DNA from: Candidatus Delongbacteria bacterium
GTDB lineage: Bacteria > CAIWAD01
Assembly: GCA_020634015.1 (NCBI GenBank)
Contig: JACKCN010000003.1
Span: forward strand, 248,001 to 312,000
Direction: 5' to 3'
Length of the DNA: 64,000 nt
Made by a program: the position numbers and the translations under genes. This document shows, piece after piece, positions 18,113 to 27,000 of this stretch; the first letter of the stretch is position 1, and every line of letters begins with the position of its first letter. The notes under the pieces are model-generated. The model made no database searches, had not been told where the DNA came from, and worked only from the letters and a program-made list of their open reading frames with translations.

Positions 18113-19180
18113 GTGGCAGACCTGATCTCACTGCAGCAGGAAGCACTCGAGCAACTGCATTCACTGAACCTGGTGGATCCGGACGCACGTTGCGTCCCCG
18201 TGCCGGGAGGCGGCGGGCAGCGTCGCTATCTGCGCGTCCAGGATTCCCGTCCCGCGCGCATCCTCTGCCTCAGTCCCGCGCCCCAGCATGTCGGGGGCAG
18301 TCTGGACGAGAACCAGAGTTTCGTATACATGGCACGGCTGCTTGAGGCCCATGGCGGACATGGCCCACGCCTGCTGGCCCACTCAGCCCCACGCCCGGAC
18401 CGCGCCGCCTGGTTCCTGGAAGAGGATCTGGGCGACACACGCCTGCTGGAACTGGCCCTGGCCACTCCCCACGAAGACGGTCTGATGGACCTGTGCCTGG
18501 ATGCCCTGGCCGTGCTGGTGGACCTGCAGCTGCGGTTGAAGCCCCCGGTCTTCGATGCCACACGCACTCACAGTCCCGCCTGGGGTACCGGCATGCTGCT
18601 TGCCGAGGAGTCCGGTCCCTGGCGCCGCCTGCTGATCCACGATCACTTGCGTCTGGACCTGGATCACGCGGCCCTCGAGCGTGAATGCCTTGACCTTGCC
18701 CGGGTCACAGGGGCACTGCCTTCCGGAGAGTTCATCCACCGGGATTTCCAGTCGACCAATCTGCTGCAGGTCAACGGTGCCTGGCGAGTGGTGGATTTCC
18801 AGGGCGCACGGCTGGGCAGTCCCTACTATGATGTGGCCAGTCTGGTCTACGACCCCTATCTGGCCCTTCCCCCGGATGTGCGACTGGGACTGCTGGAGGA
18901 GTACGCCGAGATCGGGCACCCCGTGCACGGGCTGGAGCTGGAGGAGATGCTTCCGGACCTGCAGCGTGTGGCCGCCCACCGGCTGATGCAGGCCCAGGCC
19001 GCCTATCTGCGCATCGCGAAAGCCACGGGCGAACGGCGTTGGTTGCGCCACCTGGTTCCCGCGGCCTCGGCCCTGCGTTCGCTCTGCCTGGATGGCGCCT
19101 TTGCCGACTGGCCCGTCCTGTGTGACACAAGCTGGCTGGCCTGGGATCACCTGAATCGCCTGGGAGTGGAACCCGCATGA
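18113..19180 (+). CDS. AmgK-like sugar kinase (aminoglycoside phosphotransferase fold)
   Basis: 355 residues from a GTG start; no strong ribosome site is visible. The kinase catalytic loop reads FIHRDFQSTNLL and the metal site reads VVDFQGARLGSPYYD, the form found in AmgK. AmgK phosphorylates N-acetylmuramate or GlcNAc at C1 with ATP in cell-wall recycling. Its usual partner MurU turns the product into a UDP-sugar, and a MurU-like gene lies four genes downstream in the same operon. The stop overlaps the next start by four bases (ATGA), so translation is coupled to the MurG-HEAT gene. An anomeric sugar kinase is likely; the exact sugar is inferred. Confidence 0.75.
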   Translation: MADLISLQQEALEQLHSLNLVDPDARCVPVPGGGGQRRYLRVQDSRPARILCLSPAPQHVGGSLDENQSFVYMARLLEAHGGHGPRLLAHSAPRPDRAAWFLEEDLGDTRLLELALATPHEDGLMDLCLDALAVLVDLQLRLKPPVFDATRTHSPAWGTGMLLAEESGPWRRLLIHDHLRLDLDHAALERECLDLARVTGALPSGEFIHRDFQSTNLLQVNGAWRVVDFQGARLGSPYYDVASLVYDPYLALPPDVRLGLLEEYAEIGHPVHGLELEEMLPDLQRVAAHRLMQAQAAYLRIAKATGERRWLRHLVPAASALRSLCLDGAFADWPVLCDTSWLAWDHLNRLGVEPA

Positions 19181-21162
19181 AGGTGGTCCTCACCGGTGGC
19201 GGCACGGCCGGCCACGTCTATCCTGCCCTGGCCATCGGGCGTGAGCTGGCCCGCGATCCGGCCAATTCCCTGCTCTACATCGGCACCCGCGGACGCAGCG
19301 AGGAACTTGTGCTCTCGCGCGAAGCCCAGATTTCCGGAGCGGGCCGCATTCCCTTGCGCTTCGCCAGCAGTTGCGGCTATCCGGGGACCCGCCTGTTGCC
19401 GCTGCTGCGCTTTCTGGCCATTCTGGCAACCGGTGTGTTGCAGGCAAGTTGGCACCTGCTGCGTTTCCGGCCCGATCTGCTTGTCGCCTGCGGAGGCTAT
19501 GCCAGCGCTCCCGCCGTGTTCGCGGCCTCCCTGCTGCGCCGGGTTGGGTTGCTGAAGGTGCGCATCCTGCTGCACGAACAGAATGCGTCTCCCGGTCTGA
19601 TGAATCGCGTATCCGCGCGTCTGGCTGATGTGACCGCGCTGACATTTCCCGGCAGCGCGGCGGGGCTCAAGGCGCGCCAGTGCTGCATCACGGGCTATCC
19701 CGTGCGTACCGACCTGCGCACGCTGCCTTCGTGTGACGAGGCCCGCACCCGTCTGGGGCTGGAAAAGGAAGGCGTGGTGCTGCTGGTCTTCGGGGGCTCG
19801 CAGGGCGCCCGCAGCCTGAACCGCGCACTGCACGAGCTCTTGCCCCGTCTCCTGCGCATGGGAGTCCAGGTACTGCACGCCTATGGTACCTCACGGGGCG
19901 ACTGGAATGCCGAAAGCGAGAATCTTGAGATGCAGCGCGGTTTGAAAGCCGGGCTGGGTGAGGAACTGGCCAGCCGCTATCACGGTGTGCCCTTCCTGTT
20001 TGACATGCAGGCCGCCTACGCCGCGGCCGACCTCTGCCTGGCACGCGCGGGGGCCGGCACGATCTATGAACTGCTGGCGGCCGGAGTGCCCGCCGTGCTG
20101 GTGCCCAAGATGGGCCTGCCCGGCGACCATCAGGTGATGAATGCTCGCCGCATCGAGAGCACGGGAGCCGCACGCATCGTGCTCGAGCGCCCCGTGATCC
20201 TGGGGAACCACGTGGAAGCGGGCCTGGATCCGGACACCCTGTTTTCCGTGATGCGTCCGCTGCTCGAGAGTGGCGACGAAAGAGACCGGCAGCGCACACT
20301 GGCCGACAGCGAAGCTCGCCAGGACGCCCTGGCCGAACTGCTGCGTCTGTGCCACGAACTGGTTGACCGCGGCAGAGTGACCTGTGAGGCTGTGCCACGC
20401 CAACCGGCCAGTCACGCGGGTCTGGAAAGCCGCAGCACCGCGGCGCTGAGCGCCCGGCTGGCGCGTGATCCAGAATCCCGGGCCTACCTGGTGTATCGTG
20501 CGGGAGCCGCCCTGATCAGTGGGTCCTGGGTCGAACGCAACGCGGGCGTGAAACTGGCCGCCGATCTGCGTGACCAGTCGCTGGTGCCCATCCTGCTGAG
20601 GTTGCTGGGCCAGGGGCGCACGCGCTGGAGCCCGCGGGCCCTTTTCGGGGAACACTATGCGCAGAACGGTTTCATCCGGCGCAACGCGGCCGCCGCTCTG
20701 GGCCAGATCGGACACGCCGACAACCAGGTGATTTCCACCCTTGTGGGCCTGCTGGATGACAGCTACTGGGAAGTCCGCGTGGAGGCCCTGGGGGCCTTGC
20801 GGAACCTGCTGGACACGGGCAGCGCGAGTGCCGAGCTGCTTGCCTGGGCCCATCGCCGTGCGCGCCGCGGCAATTTTGAAGAGCAGATCGTGGCGGCCCG
20901 CTTTCTTGAGAAACACGAGCGGCCCGAGAACTGGAAGAGCTGGGTCTTGCCTCTGCTGTCCTGTTCCAACAGCCGGGTGCGCGAGCAAGCCATCACCGTG
21001 CTCCATGATCTGGTGAGCAGTGGGCGCCTGGACGGCCACAAGGACGTGGATCCCCTGCTGGACCGGATCATGCTGACCTCCACCCGATTCGATCCGGTCT
21101 TCCCGCTGAAACAGCGCATGAAGGACCTGAGTCGCAGCATCCGGGAGACAGGCTCATGCTGA
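19177..21162 (+). CDS. murG: MurG-type glycosyltransferase fused to C-terminal HEAT repeats
   Basis: 661 residues, almost twice the normal MurG length (about 360). Residues 1-390 carry MurG marks: GGGTAGHVYPALA, CGGYASAP, HEQNASPGLMNR, GYPVRTDL, GGSQGARSLN and the donor-site ARAGAGTIYELLAAGVP. MurG adds GlcNAc from UDP-GlcNAc to lipid I at the cytoplasmic membrane. From about 440 to 640 the chain shows helical HEAT-like repeats (RRNAAAALGQIG, VRVEALGALRNLL, VREQAITVLHDLV). These would form a protein-binding scaffold not present in ordinary MurG. The start overlaps the kinase stop and the end overlaps mraY. Whether it is the housekeeping MurG or a specialised paralogue cannot be told from this window. 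Confidence 0.85.
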   Translation: MKVVLTGGGTAGHVYPALAIGRELARDPANSLLYIGTRGRSEELVLSREAQISGAGRIPLRFASSCGYPGTRLLPLLRFLAILATGVLQASWHLLRFRPDLLVACGGYASAPAVFAASLLRRVGLLKVRILLHEQNASPGLMNRVSARLADVTALTFPGSAAGLKARQCCITGYPVRTDLRTLPSCDEARTRLGLEKEGVVLLVFGGSQGARSLNRALHELLPRLLRMGVQVLHAYGTSRGDWNAESENLEMQRGLKAGLGEELASRYHGVPFLFDMQAAYAAADLCLARAGAGTIYELLAAGVPAVLVPKMGLPGDHQVMNARRIESTGAARIVLERPVILGNHVEAGLDPDTLFSVMRPLLESGDERDRQRTLADSEARQDALAELLRLCHELVDRGRVTCEAVPRQPASHAGLESRSTAALSARLARDPESRAYLVYRAGAALISGSWVERNAGVKLAADLRDQSLVPILLRLLGQGRTRWSPRALFGEHYAQNGFIRRNAAAALGQIGHADNQVISTLVGLLDDSYWEVRVEALGALRNLLDTGSASAELLAWAHRRARRGNFEEQIVAARFLEKHERPENWKSWVLPLLSCSNSRVREQAITVLHDLVSSGRLDGHKDVDPLLDRIMLTSTRFDPVFPLKQRMKDLSRSIRETGSC

Positions 21163-22262
21163 AATGGCTGGCCGCCATCCTGCGCGCCGAATGGGGCGGA
21201 CCGGGGTGGTTGCGACTCTTCGACTACCTTTCGGTGCGCACCATGCTGGCCGCGCTGACCACCTTCGTGATCAGCCTGATCATCGGGCGCCTGATGATCC
21301 GCTGGCTGCACGACCGCGGCTATCGTGACGTCGTGGAAGACTACGGCGTGATCGACGTGGGCAACAAGCGTGGCACGCCCACCATGGGCGGGCTGATCAT
21401 CATCCTGGCCGTGCTGGCGGGGTACCTGCTCTGGTTCGATGTCCACAGCAAGCTGGCCTGGGCCGGCTTGGCCTCGCTGCTCTGGTTCGGGCTGCTGGGG
21501 CTGGTGGATGACCTCTACAAGATCCGCGGTGGCAGTGGCAAGGCCGGTCTCAGCCAGGGCGTGAAGCTCTTCCTGCAGACAGCGTTCGCCGGACTCTTTG
21601 TCTGGTGGATGCTCTCGCCCCTGTCACCGGTTCCGCCCGAACTGCGCACCCAGCTCTACATTCCCTTCATGAAAGCGCCCCTGCTGGATCTGGGCCTGTA
21701 CTTCATTCCCTTCGCCATCTTCACCATCCTTGCCGTATCCAACAGTGTGAATTTCGCCGACGGCATGGACGGGCTGGCCACGGTGCCGGTGGCCATTGTC
21801 TACATGGTCTATGCGGTGGTGGCCTACGTGATCGGCAACGAGATCTACAGCGCCTATCTCAACTTCGACTATGTGGCTGGCGCGGGGGAATTCGCGGTGC
21901 TGGCCGGTGCGATCATCGGGGCCTGTCTGGGCTTTCTCTGGTACAATTTCTTTCCGGCGCAGGTCTTCATGGGTGACACGGGCAGCATGGCCCTGGGCGG
22001 GCTGGTGGCCGTGATGGCCCTGCTGCTCAAGCAGGAGCTGCTCTTTCTGATCGCCGGTGGCGTGTTCGTGGTCGAAGGCGCCAGCGTGTTGATCCAGGAG
22101 AAGATCGGCATCCGCTGGCTGGGCCGGCGCATTTTCTACCGAGCCCCGATCCATCATGCCTTCCAGCATCGCGGGGTGGCCGAGACCAAGGTCGTGATCC
22201 GTTTCTGGATCGTGGCGATGCTGCTGGGATTCATCGCCCTGTTGTCCCTCAAGTTCCGCTAG
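21156..22262 (+). CDS. mraY: Phospho-N-acetylmuramoyl-pentapeptide transferase-like (MraY)
   Basis: 368 residues with about ten membrane segments. Signatures are KRGTPTMGG, the catalytic pair in LVDDLYK, NSVNFADGMDGLA, the Asp in FMGDTGSMALGG, and APIHHAFQHRG near the C-terminus. MraY transfers phospho-MurNAc-pentapeptide to undecaprenyl phosphate, making lipid I, the substrate of MurG. The usual HHHFE motif reads HHAFQ here, a change at the third His that deserves attention. The start overlaps the MurG-HEAT end by seven bases, so the two should be co-translated. Membership of the MraY/WecA superfamily is certain; the standard substrate is very likely. Confidence 0.92.
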   Translation: MLKWLAAILRAEWGGPGWLRLFDYLSVRTMLAALTTFVISLIIGRLMIRWLHDRGYRDVVEDYGVIDVGNKRGTPTMGGLIIILAVLAGYLLWFDVHSKLAWAGLASLLWFGLLGLVDDLYKIRGGSGKAGLSQGVKLFLQTAFAGLFVWWMLSPLSPVPPELRTQLYIPFMKAPLLDLGLYFIPFAIFTILAVSNSVNFADGMDGLATVPVAIVYMVYAVVAYVIGNEIYSAYLNFDYVAGAGEFAVLAGAIIGACLGFLWYNFFPAQVFMGDTGSMALGGLVAVMALLLKQELLFLIAGGVFVVEGASVLIQEKIGIRWLGRRIFYRAPIHHAFQHRGVAETKVVIRFWIVAMLLGFIALLSLKFR

Positions 22263-22294
22263 ACCCTCAACCCGATTCGTGGATGGAGTGACCC

Positions 22295-23191
22295 GTGCCC
22301 CGCACCGATGACAGCCTGAGTGGCGTGTTGCTCTGCGCCGGACTGGGAAGTCGCCTGCGGCCACTGACCTTTCAACGGCCCAAGGCGCTGGTGCCCCTGC
22401 ACGGCATCGCGCTGGCCGAGTTCGGGCTGCGACTGCTGCTGGAAGCGGGCTGCCGCCGGATCGCGCTCAATGCCTGTCATCTGGCCGGGCAGCTCGAGGA
22501 CTGGACGGCAGCGCTGCCAGCGCGCTTTCCCGGTGTGACATTCTCCTGCCATCGGGAAACCGAGCTGCTGGGAACGGGCGGAGGACTGCGGGCGATGCTG
22601 GAACAGCTGCCTCCGGGGCCTGTGCTGGTGCACAACGGTGATGTGATCCATGACTGTCCGTTGAAACGCCTCTGCAATGCCGACCCCAACCGTGCCCGCC
22701 TGCTGGTGCAACAGGCGCCGTGTGTGGTGGAGGTCGATCAGGGCAGAGTGCTGGGCTTTCGTGATCCCCTGCGTTCGACCCACGGTTTCGCGGGAGTGCA
22801 CTGGATGGGGCAGGCCTTTCGCGCCCGATTGCTTGACTGCCGGCAGGCCGACCTGATCGAGAGCTGGCAGGAGATGCAGCTCGAAGGCTGGGTGATTCAG
22901 GCCGAGCATCACACGGGGCTCTGGGAGGATCTGGGCCGCGTGGGCGATTACCTGCCCCTTCACATGCGGCTGGGCGCCTCGGAGGACTACCACGCTCTCT
23001 GCCGACGTCTGGAGCTGAAGCCCGATTGGGACGATACACTCGAAGTCAGTGCCTCGGCGCTCGAAAGTCACCCGGACTGGCGCACCACGGTGCTCTGGCC
23101 GGGCGCACGCTGGACCGGAGCGTCGCTGGAATCGATCATCACCTGCCAAACGCCGGGCTCCGGCACTCTCAAGGGAGAAATCGTGCTGTGA
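22295..23191 (+). CDS. Sugar-1-phosphate nucleotidyltransferase (MurU-like)
   Basis: 298 residues from a GTG start with GGAG 6-7 bases upstream. The nucleotidyltransferase signature reads LLCAGLGSRLRPLTFQRPK, followed by GTGGGLRAML and the metal site VHNGDVIHD. Such enzymes join a sugar 1-phosphate to UTP or GTP with pyrophosphate release. The operon also has an AmgK-like kinase, so the pair could make UDP-MurNAc or UDP-GlcNAc in a recycling route. A mannose-1-phosphate or glucose-1-phosphate enzyme remains possible. The stop overlaps the next start (GTGA). The last 60 residues are a short tail without a clear beta-helix. Confidence 0.78.
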   Translation: MPRTDDSLSGVLLCAGLGSRLRPLTFQRPKALVPLHGIALAEFGLRLLLEAGCRRIALNACHLAGQLEDWTAALPARFPGVTFSCHRETELLGTGGGLRAMLEQLPPGPVLVHNGDVIHDCPLKRLCNADPNRARLLVQQAPCVVEVDQGRVLGFRDPLRSTHGFAGVHWMGQAFRARLLDCRQADLIESWQEMQLEGWVIQAEHHTGLWEDLGRVGDYLPLHMRLGASEDYHALCRRLELKPDWDDTLEVSASALESHPDWRTTVLWPGARWTGASLESIITCQTPGSGTLKGEIVL

Positions 23192-24006
23192 AGCGGCTGT
23201 TCAAACTTCTGATTCTTCTTTCGCCGCTGCTGGCGCTGGGCTGGTGGATTCATCCCTGGCTGAGCAGCGGCCGGGCGGAGGGCAATACCGAATTGTCCAT
23301 CGTCTCGTGGAACCTGATGGCCCTTGCCGAGTACGGGCGTGAAGGCGGTGATGGCCTGCTGCAGCTCGCCCCCCTGGATCCCGACGTGGTCTGCCTGCAG
23401 GAGATTCCCTTCAAACGGGCCACCATGCAGGAGACCCAGTTGATGGTGGGGGGCCTGGAGTACTGGGAGTATTTCCCTTACGAGGGCCAGAACAGCAGCG
23501 GACTGGCAATCTTTTCGCGCTGGCCGATCCGCAGGAGCTGGCGCCAGCTGTTGCCACCCGAAGAAGAAAGCCGCGTGATCTGCATGTGCGAGCTGGACGT
23601 GGAAGGACGGTCCTTCTACGTGGCCACCGTGCACTTTCCCAATTCGGACATCCATGACCTGGGCGTTCGCAAGACCATGCGCAATGAACTGCTGGGAACC
23701 AGCATGCGCACGATCCAGGCCGAGGCGGTCGTGAATTGGCTGGAACCCTGGCATCAGCTTCCATTGGCCCTTGTGGGTGATTTCAATACGTTCCCGTTCT
23801 CTTCTGCCTGGCGGCGGCTCATCAGGGATTACCACGATGCCTTCCCGCTGAACAGCGTCTTCACGGGGACTTTCCAGGCCAACTATGACATAGAGGTGAA
23901 GCTGGACCATGTCTTTCTCTCCGACAAAGTCACCGCCCTGGAAACCCGGATTCCCCGCATTGCGGGCTCCGATCACTTCCCCGTCTTCGCCCGCATCCAA
24001 TTCTGA
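23188..24006 (+). CDS. Membrane-anchored endonuclease/exonuclease/phosphatase-family protein
   Basis: 272 residues from a GTG at 23188 that overlaps the previous stop. An earlier in-frame ATG (23026) lies deep in the preceding gene. The first 30 residues form a basic start and one hydrophobic segment, probably a signal anchor placing the enzyme outside the inner membrane. EEP motifs follow: SWNL, VVCLQE, GDFNT, KLDHVF and GSDHFPV, giving the Asp/His/Glu/Asn metal-dependent catalytic set. The family cleaves phosphodiesters in nucleic acids, phospholipids or inositol phosphates. In an operon of polyprenyl-linked sugar enzymes a phospholipid or glycolipid phosphate is more likely than DNA, but this is inference. 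Confidence 0.8.
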   Translation: MKRLFKLLILLSPLLALGWWIHPWLSSGRAEGNTELSIVSWNLMALAEYGREGGDGLLQLAPLDPDVVCLQEIPFKRATMQETQLMVGGLEYWEYFPYEGQNSSGLAIFSRWPIRRSWRQLLPPEEESRVICMCELDVEGRSFYVATVHFPNSDIHDLGVRKTMRNELLGTSMRTIQAEAVVNWLEPWHQLPLALVGDFNTFPFSSAWRRLIRDYHDAFPLNSVFTGTFQANYDIEVKLDHVFLSDKVTALETRIPRIAGSDHFPVFARIQF

Positions 24007-24034
24007 CGCTGCCATCCGGGGAAGTCAGCGGCGT

Positions 24035-27000
24035 GTGCCGGACACGTCTGCCGGATTCCTTTCCATTTGTCTGCTGGCATTCCTCCTCCTGTTCGCAACG
24101 GAACTGCAGGCCCGGGAACTCACGATCCTGCGCTCCGACGCCAACGGCCTGCTGTTCGACTTGCAACCCGAATGGGACCAGCAGCCACGAGAAGGCGAGA
24201 CGGGCTGGAGCCTGCGTGCCTCGTCCAGCCAGGACCCGCTCAGTCTGGTGGAATCCTTCCGTCTGGCCCTGCCACCAGGAGCTTCCGCCAGGGCCACGAT
24301 TCTGGACAGCCGCTACCGCAGCTTGCCGGGCGATCTGGTTCCCGAACTTCAGTCCGCGAATGCCTCACAACCCCTGAAGGCACGCGAGGAAAGCTGGCGC
24401 GATCTCAACACGCTGGTGCTTGAACTGGAGCTGACGGACGGTCCGCGCCGGATTCTCGAATCGGCCAGGATCCAGGTGAGCTGGAGCGGTGGTGGCCGTG
24501 TGGGCGGCAGTTCGCTCTGCAGCCCGCTGGAACTGCGCCAGTGCCTGCTCAATCCTGCCCAGGCCAGTGGCTGGGCCACGCTGCCGGCAGCCCGGCGGAT
24601 CACGCAGCCGGCGTCCTGGGAAGGCACTCGCTGGGTGCGGGTGCCCATTTCCGAGGAAGGGCTCTACAAGCTGACCCCCCAGGACCTGAGCGCCCTGGGA
24701 CTGAATCCTGCCAGTTTCGATCCCGAGGCGATCAAGGTCTACGGTCACGACGGCCAGATGATTCCCGATGATCCATCCAGTCCGCTCAACGATCGCTCGC
24801 GCCTCCTGGAACTGCCCGTGATCCGCGAACACGATGGCAACGGGGCCTTCGACGGCAACGACCGGCTGCTGTTTCACGCCAGGGGGCTCTTCGGCCTGGC
24901 GCGCAACGGCGAAGGGCTGATCCGTCACACGCAGCACTACTATGACGACCGCAACCAGGTCTGGCTGCTGCTCGACGGAGTCACCGCCGGTCGCAGCATG
25001 GCCCCGATCGCAAGCACAGGTGGCACGCCCGTTCAATCAGTGGTCTGGCGCACCTTCATTGACGACAACATCAACAACGCACGCAACAGCTCGCGTGACT
25101 GGTTCGGGGTCGAATTCGTCAACCGCAACACGCAAAGCTGGAGCTGGCCGGTTCCGCTGGGGGCGGGCAATCGCTCGGTGGCACTGGAGTACAGATTCAG
25201 CTACTCCACCAACCCCAGCAACACGCGCGACAGCCTGCATTTCGAGCTGAACGGGCTGCCCGTGGGTGGGCGCGGAGTGCGTCCCAGTTCGTCGGGCACT
25301 CTCGATGCGGATCTGGCCCTCTCGGGCAATGCACTGTCCTTCAGCATCACACAGTTGGCATCCACGGGCATTCCCGTACTGCTGGACTACATCGAACTGG
25401 CCGTCGAGTCCCAGCCGGCGTTCGTGGACGGCGTCTGCCATTTCGAATCACCCCTGGCGCCCGGCCCATGGTCCACCACGATCGGCAGTTTTCCGGCGGG
25501 CGGATACCTGCTGGACGTGACTTTCGTCGACAGCACGCGAGTCAGTCGCGGCGCGACTTTCAGCGATCGGGTGCCCGAGAATCCGGCTGTACCCGGAAGC
25601 GGACTTCAGCGCCTGTACTACGGAGTGGCGGAGGCTGGAATCCGCTCCATCACGGGAGCCCAGCTCGATTCCCAACCGGATCTCCTGTTGGCGGCCAACA
25701 CCACCGAACTGGTGGTGATCAGTCCCGAGAGTCTGGTCGATGCGGTCCAGCCCCTGGTGGATCACCGCAATGCCCGCGGAGACGTGCGGGCGCGTCTGGT
25801 CACGCTGGAAGATGTCTACCGCCAGTTCAACGCGGGTGTGGCGGACCCCGGAGCCGTGCGCAATTTCCTGCGGGCCGAGTACCAGAGTGGGCTGCCGTCC
25901 CCGGTTCTCAAGTATGCCCTGCTGGTGGGAAATGGGCACTACGATCCTGTGGGACGCATCCAGGGCGCCTGGCCGGATCTCTTTCCGGTCTGGTACCAGT
26001 CCGGCAAGATGATCGACGAGTATTACGGCTGGCTGCTGAACGACAACAGCATGGACATCGCCATCGGGCGCCTGTCCGCATGGAGTTCCGCCGAGGTGAG
26101 CAGTTATGTGGACAAGCTGATTCGTTACGAGAGTGGCCAGGATGATGGCGCCTGGCGCAACCGGATGATCTTCGTGGGCGACGACGAGCACGGCGAGAAC
26201 GGCATCGTGCGCAGCTGGGAGAGCGACCACACCCAGCACAGCGAGTACCTGATCTCGGCCATCGTGCCCCCGTCCTTCGAGGTCGAGCGGATCTACGAGA
26301 TCGAGTATCCTACCGTCTACAATCCCGAAATCCGGGTGAACGAGAAACCTCTGGCCGAGAAGCGTCTGCTGGATGGCATGCGCGAGGGGGCCAGCCTGAT
26401 CAACTACATCGGGCACGGCAACAACACGACCTGGACTCATGAGTACCTGTTCAATTCCAGCAAGCACTTCAACCTGCTGCCCGGCAACAACCGGCCCGCG
26501 ATCTACATCGCGGCCACCTGCTCCTGGGCCGAGATCGACCTGCCCATTGGCCTGGCCCTGCCCCAGCAGCTGCTGACCATGCCCCGTGGCGGCGCGATGG
26601 GCGTGATGGCCGCCACGCGCAACACCACCAGTGGCGGCAACGACCGCTTCGCGCGCAATCTCTATCCGGCGCTGTTCGCGGCCTGGAGTGATTCGCTGAC
26701 CGAACGCATCACGGTGGCCGAAGCGATGCGCATCGCCAAGAATGCCAGCGTGTCTTCCAACGACGAGCTGTACCTGTATCTGGGCGACCCCAGCCAGATG
26801 CCCGGTTTTCCCGAGGGGGGCGGGCGGCTCACGGCCGTACGTCGACCCGACGGCAGTGTGACCGATACACTGCGGACTCTGGAGCTGGCCACCCTGGAAG
26901 CCCTGGCGGGGCCATTCAGTGTCACCAGCGCCGCGGCTCCGCAGGAGGGTGAGGCCCTGGTGGTGGTCCGCGAGGCTCCGGTTCCCAGGCGCTATTACTA

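Noticed and set aside
23909..24034. ATG start for PorU inside the preceding EEP gene
   Set aside because: It would put 42 Pro/Ser-rich residues before the signal peptide; GTG at 24035 gives a normal leader.
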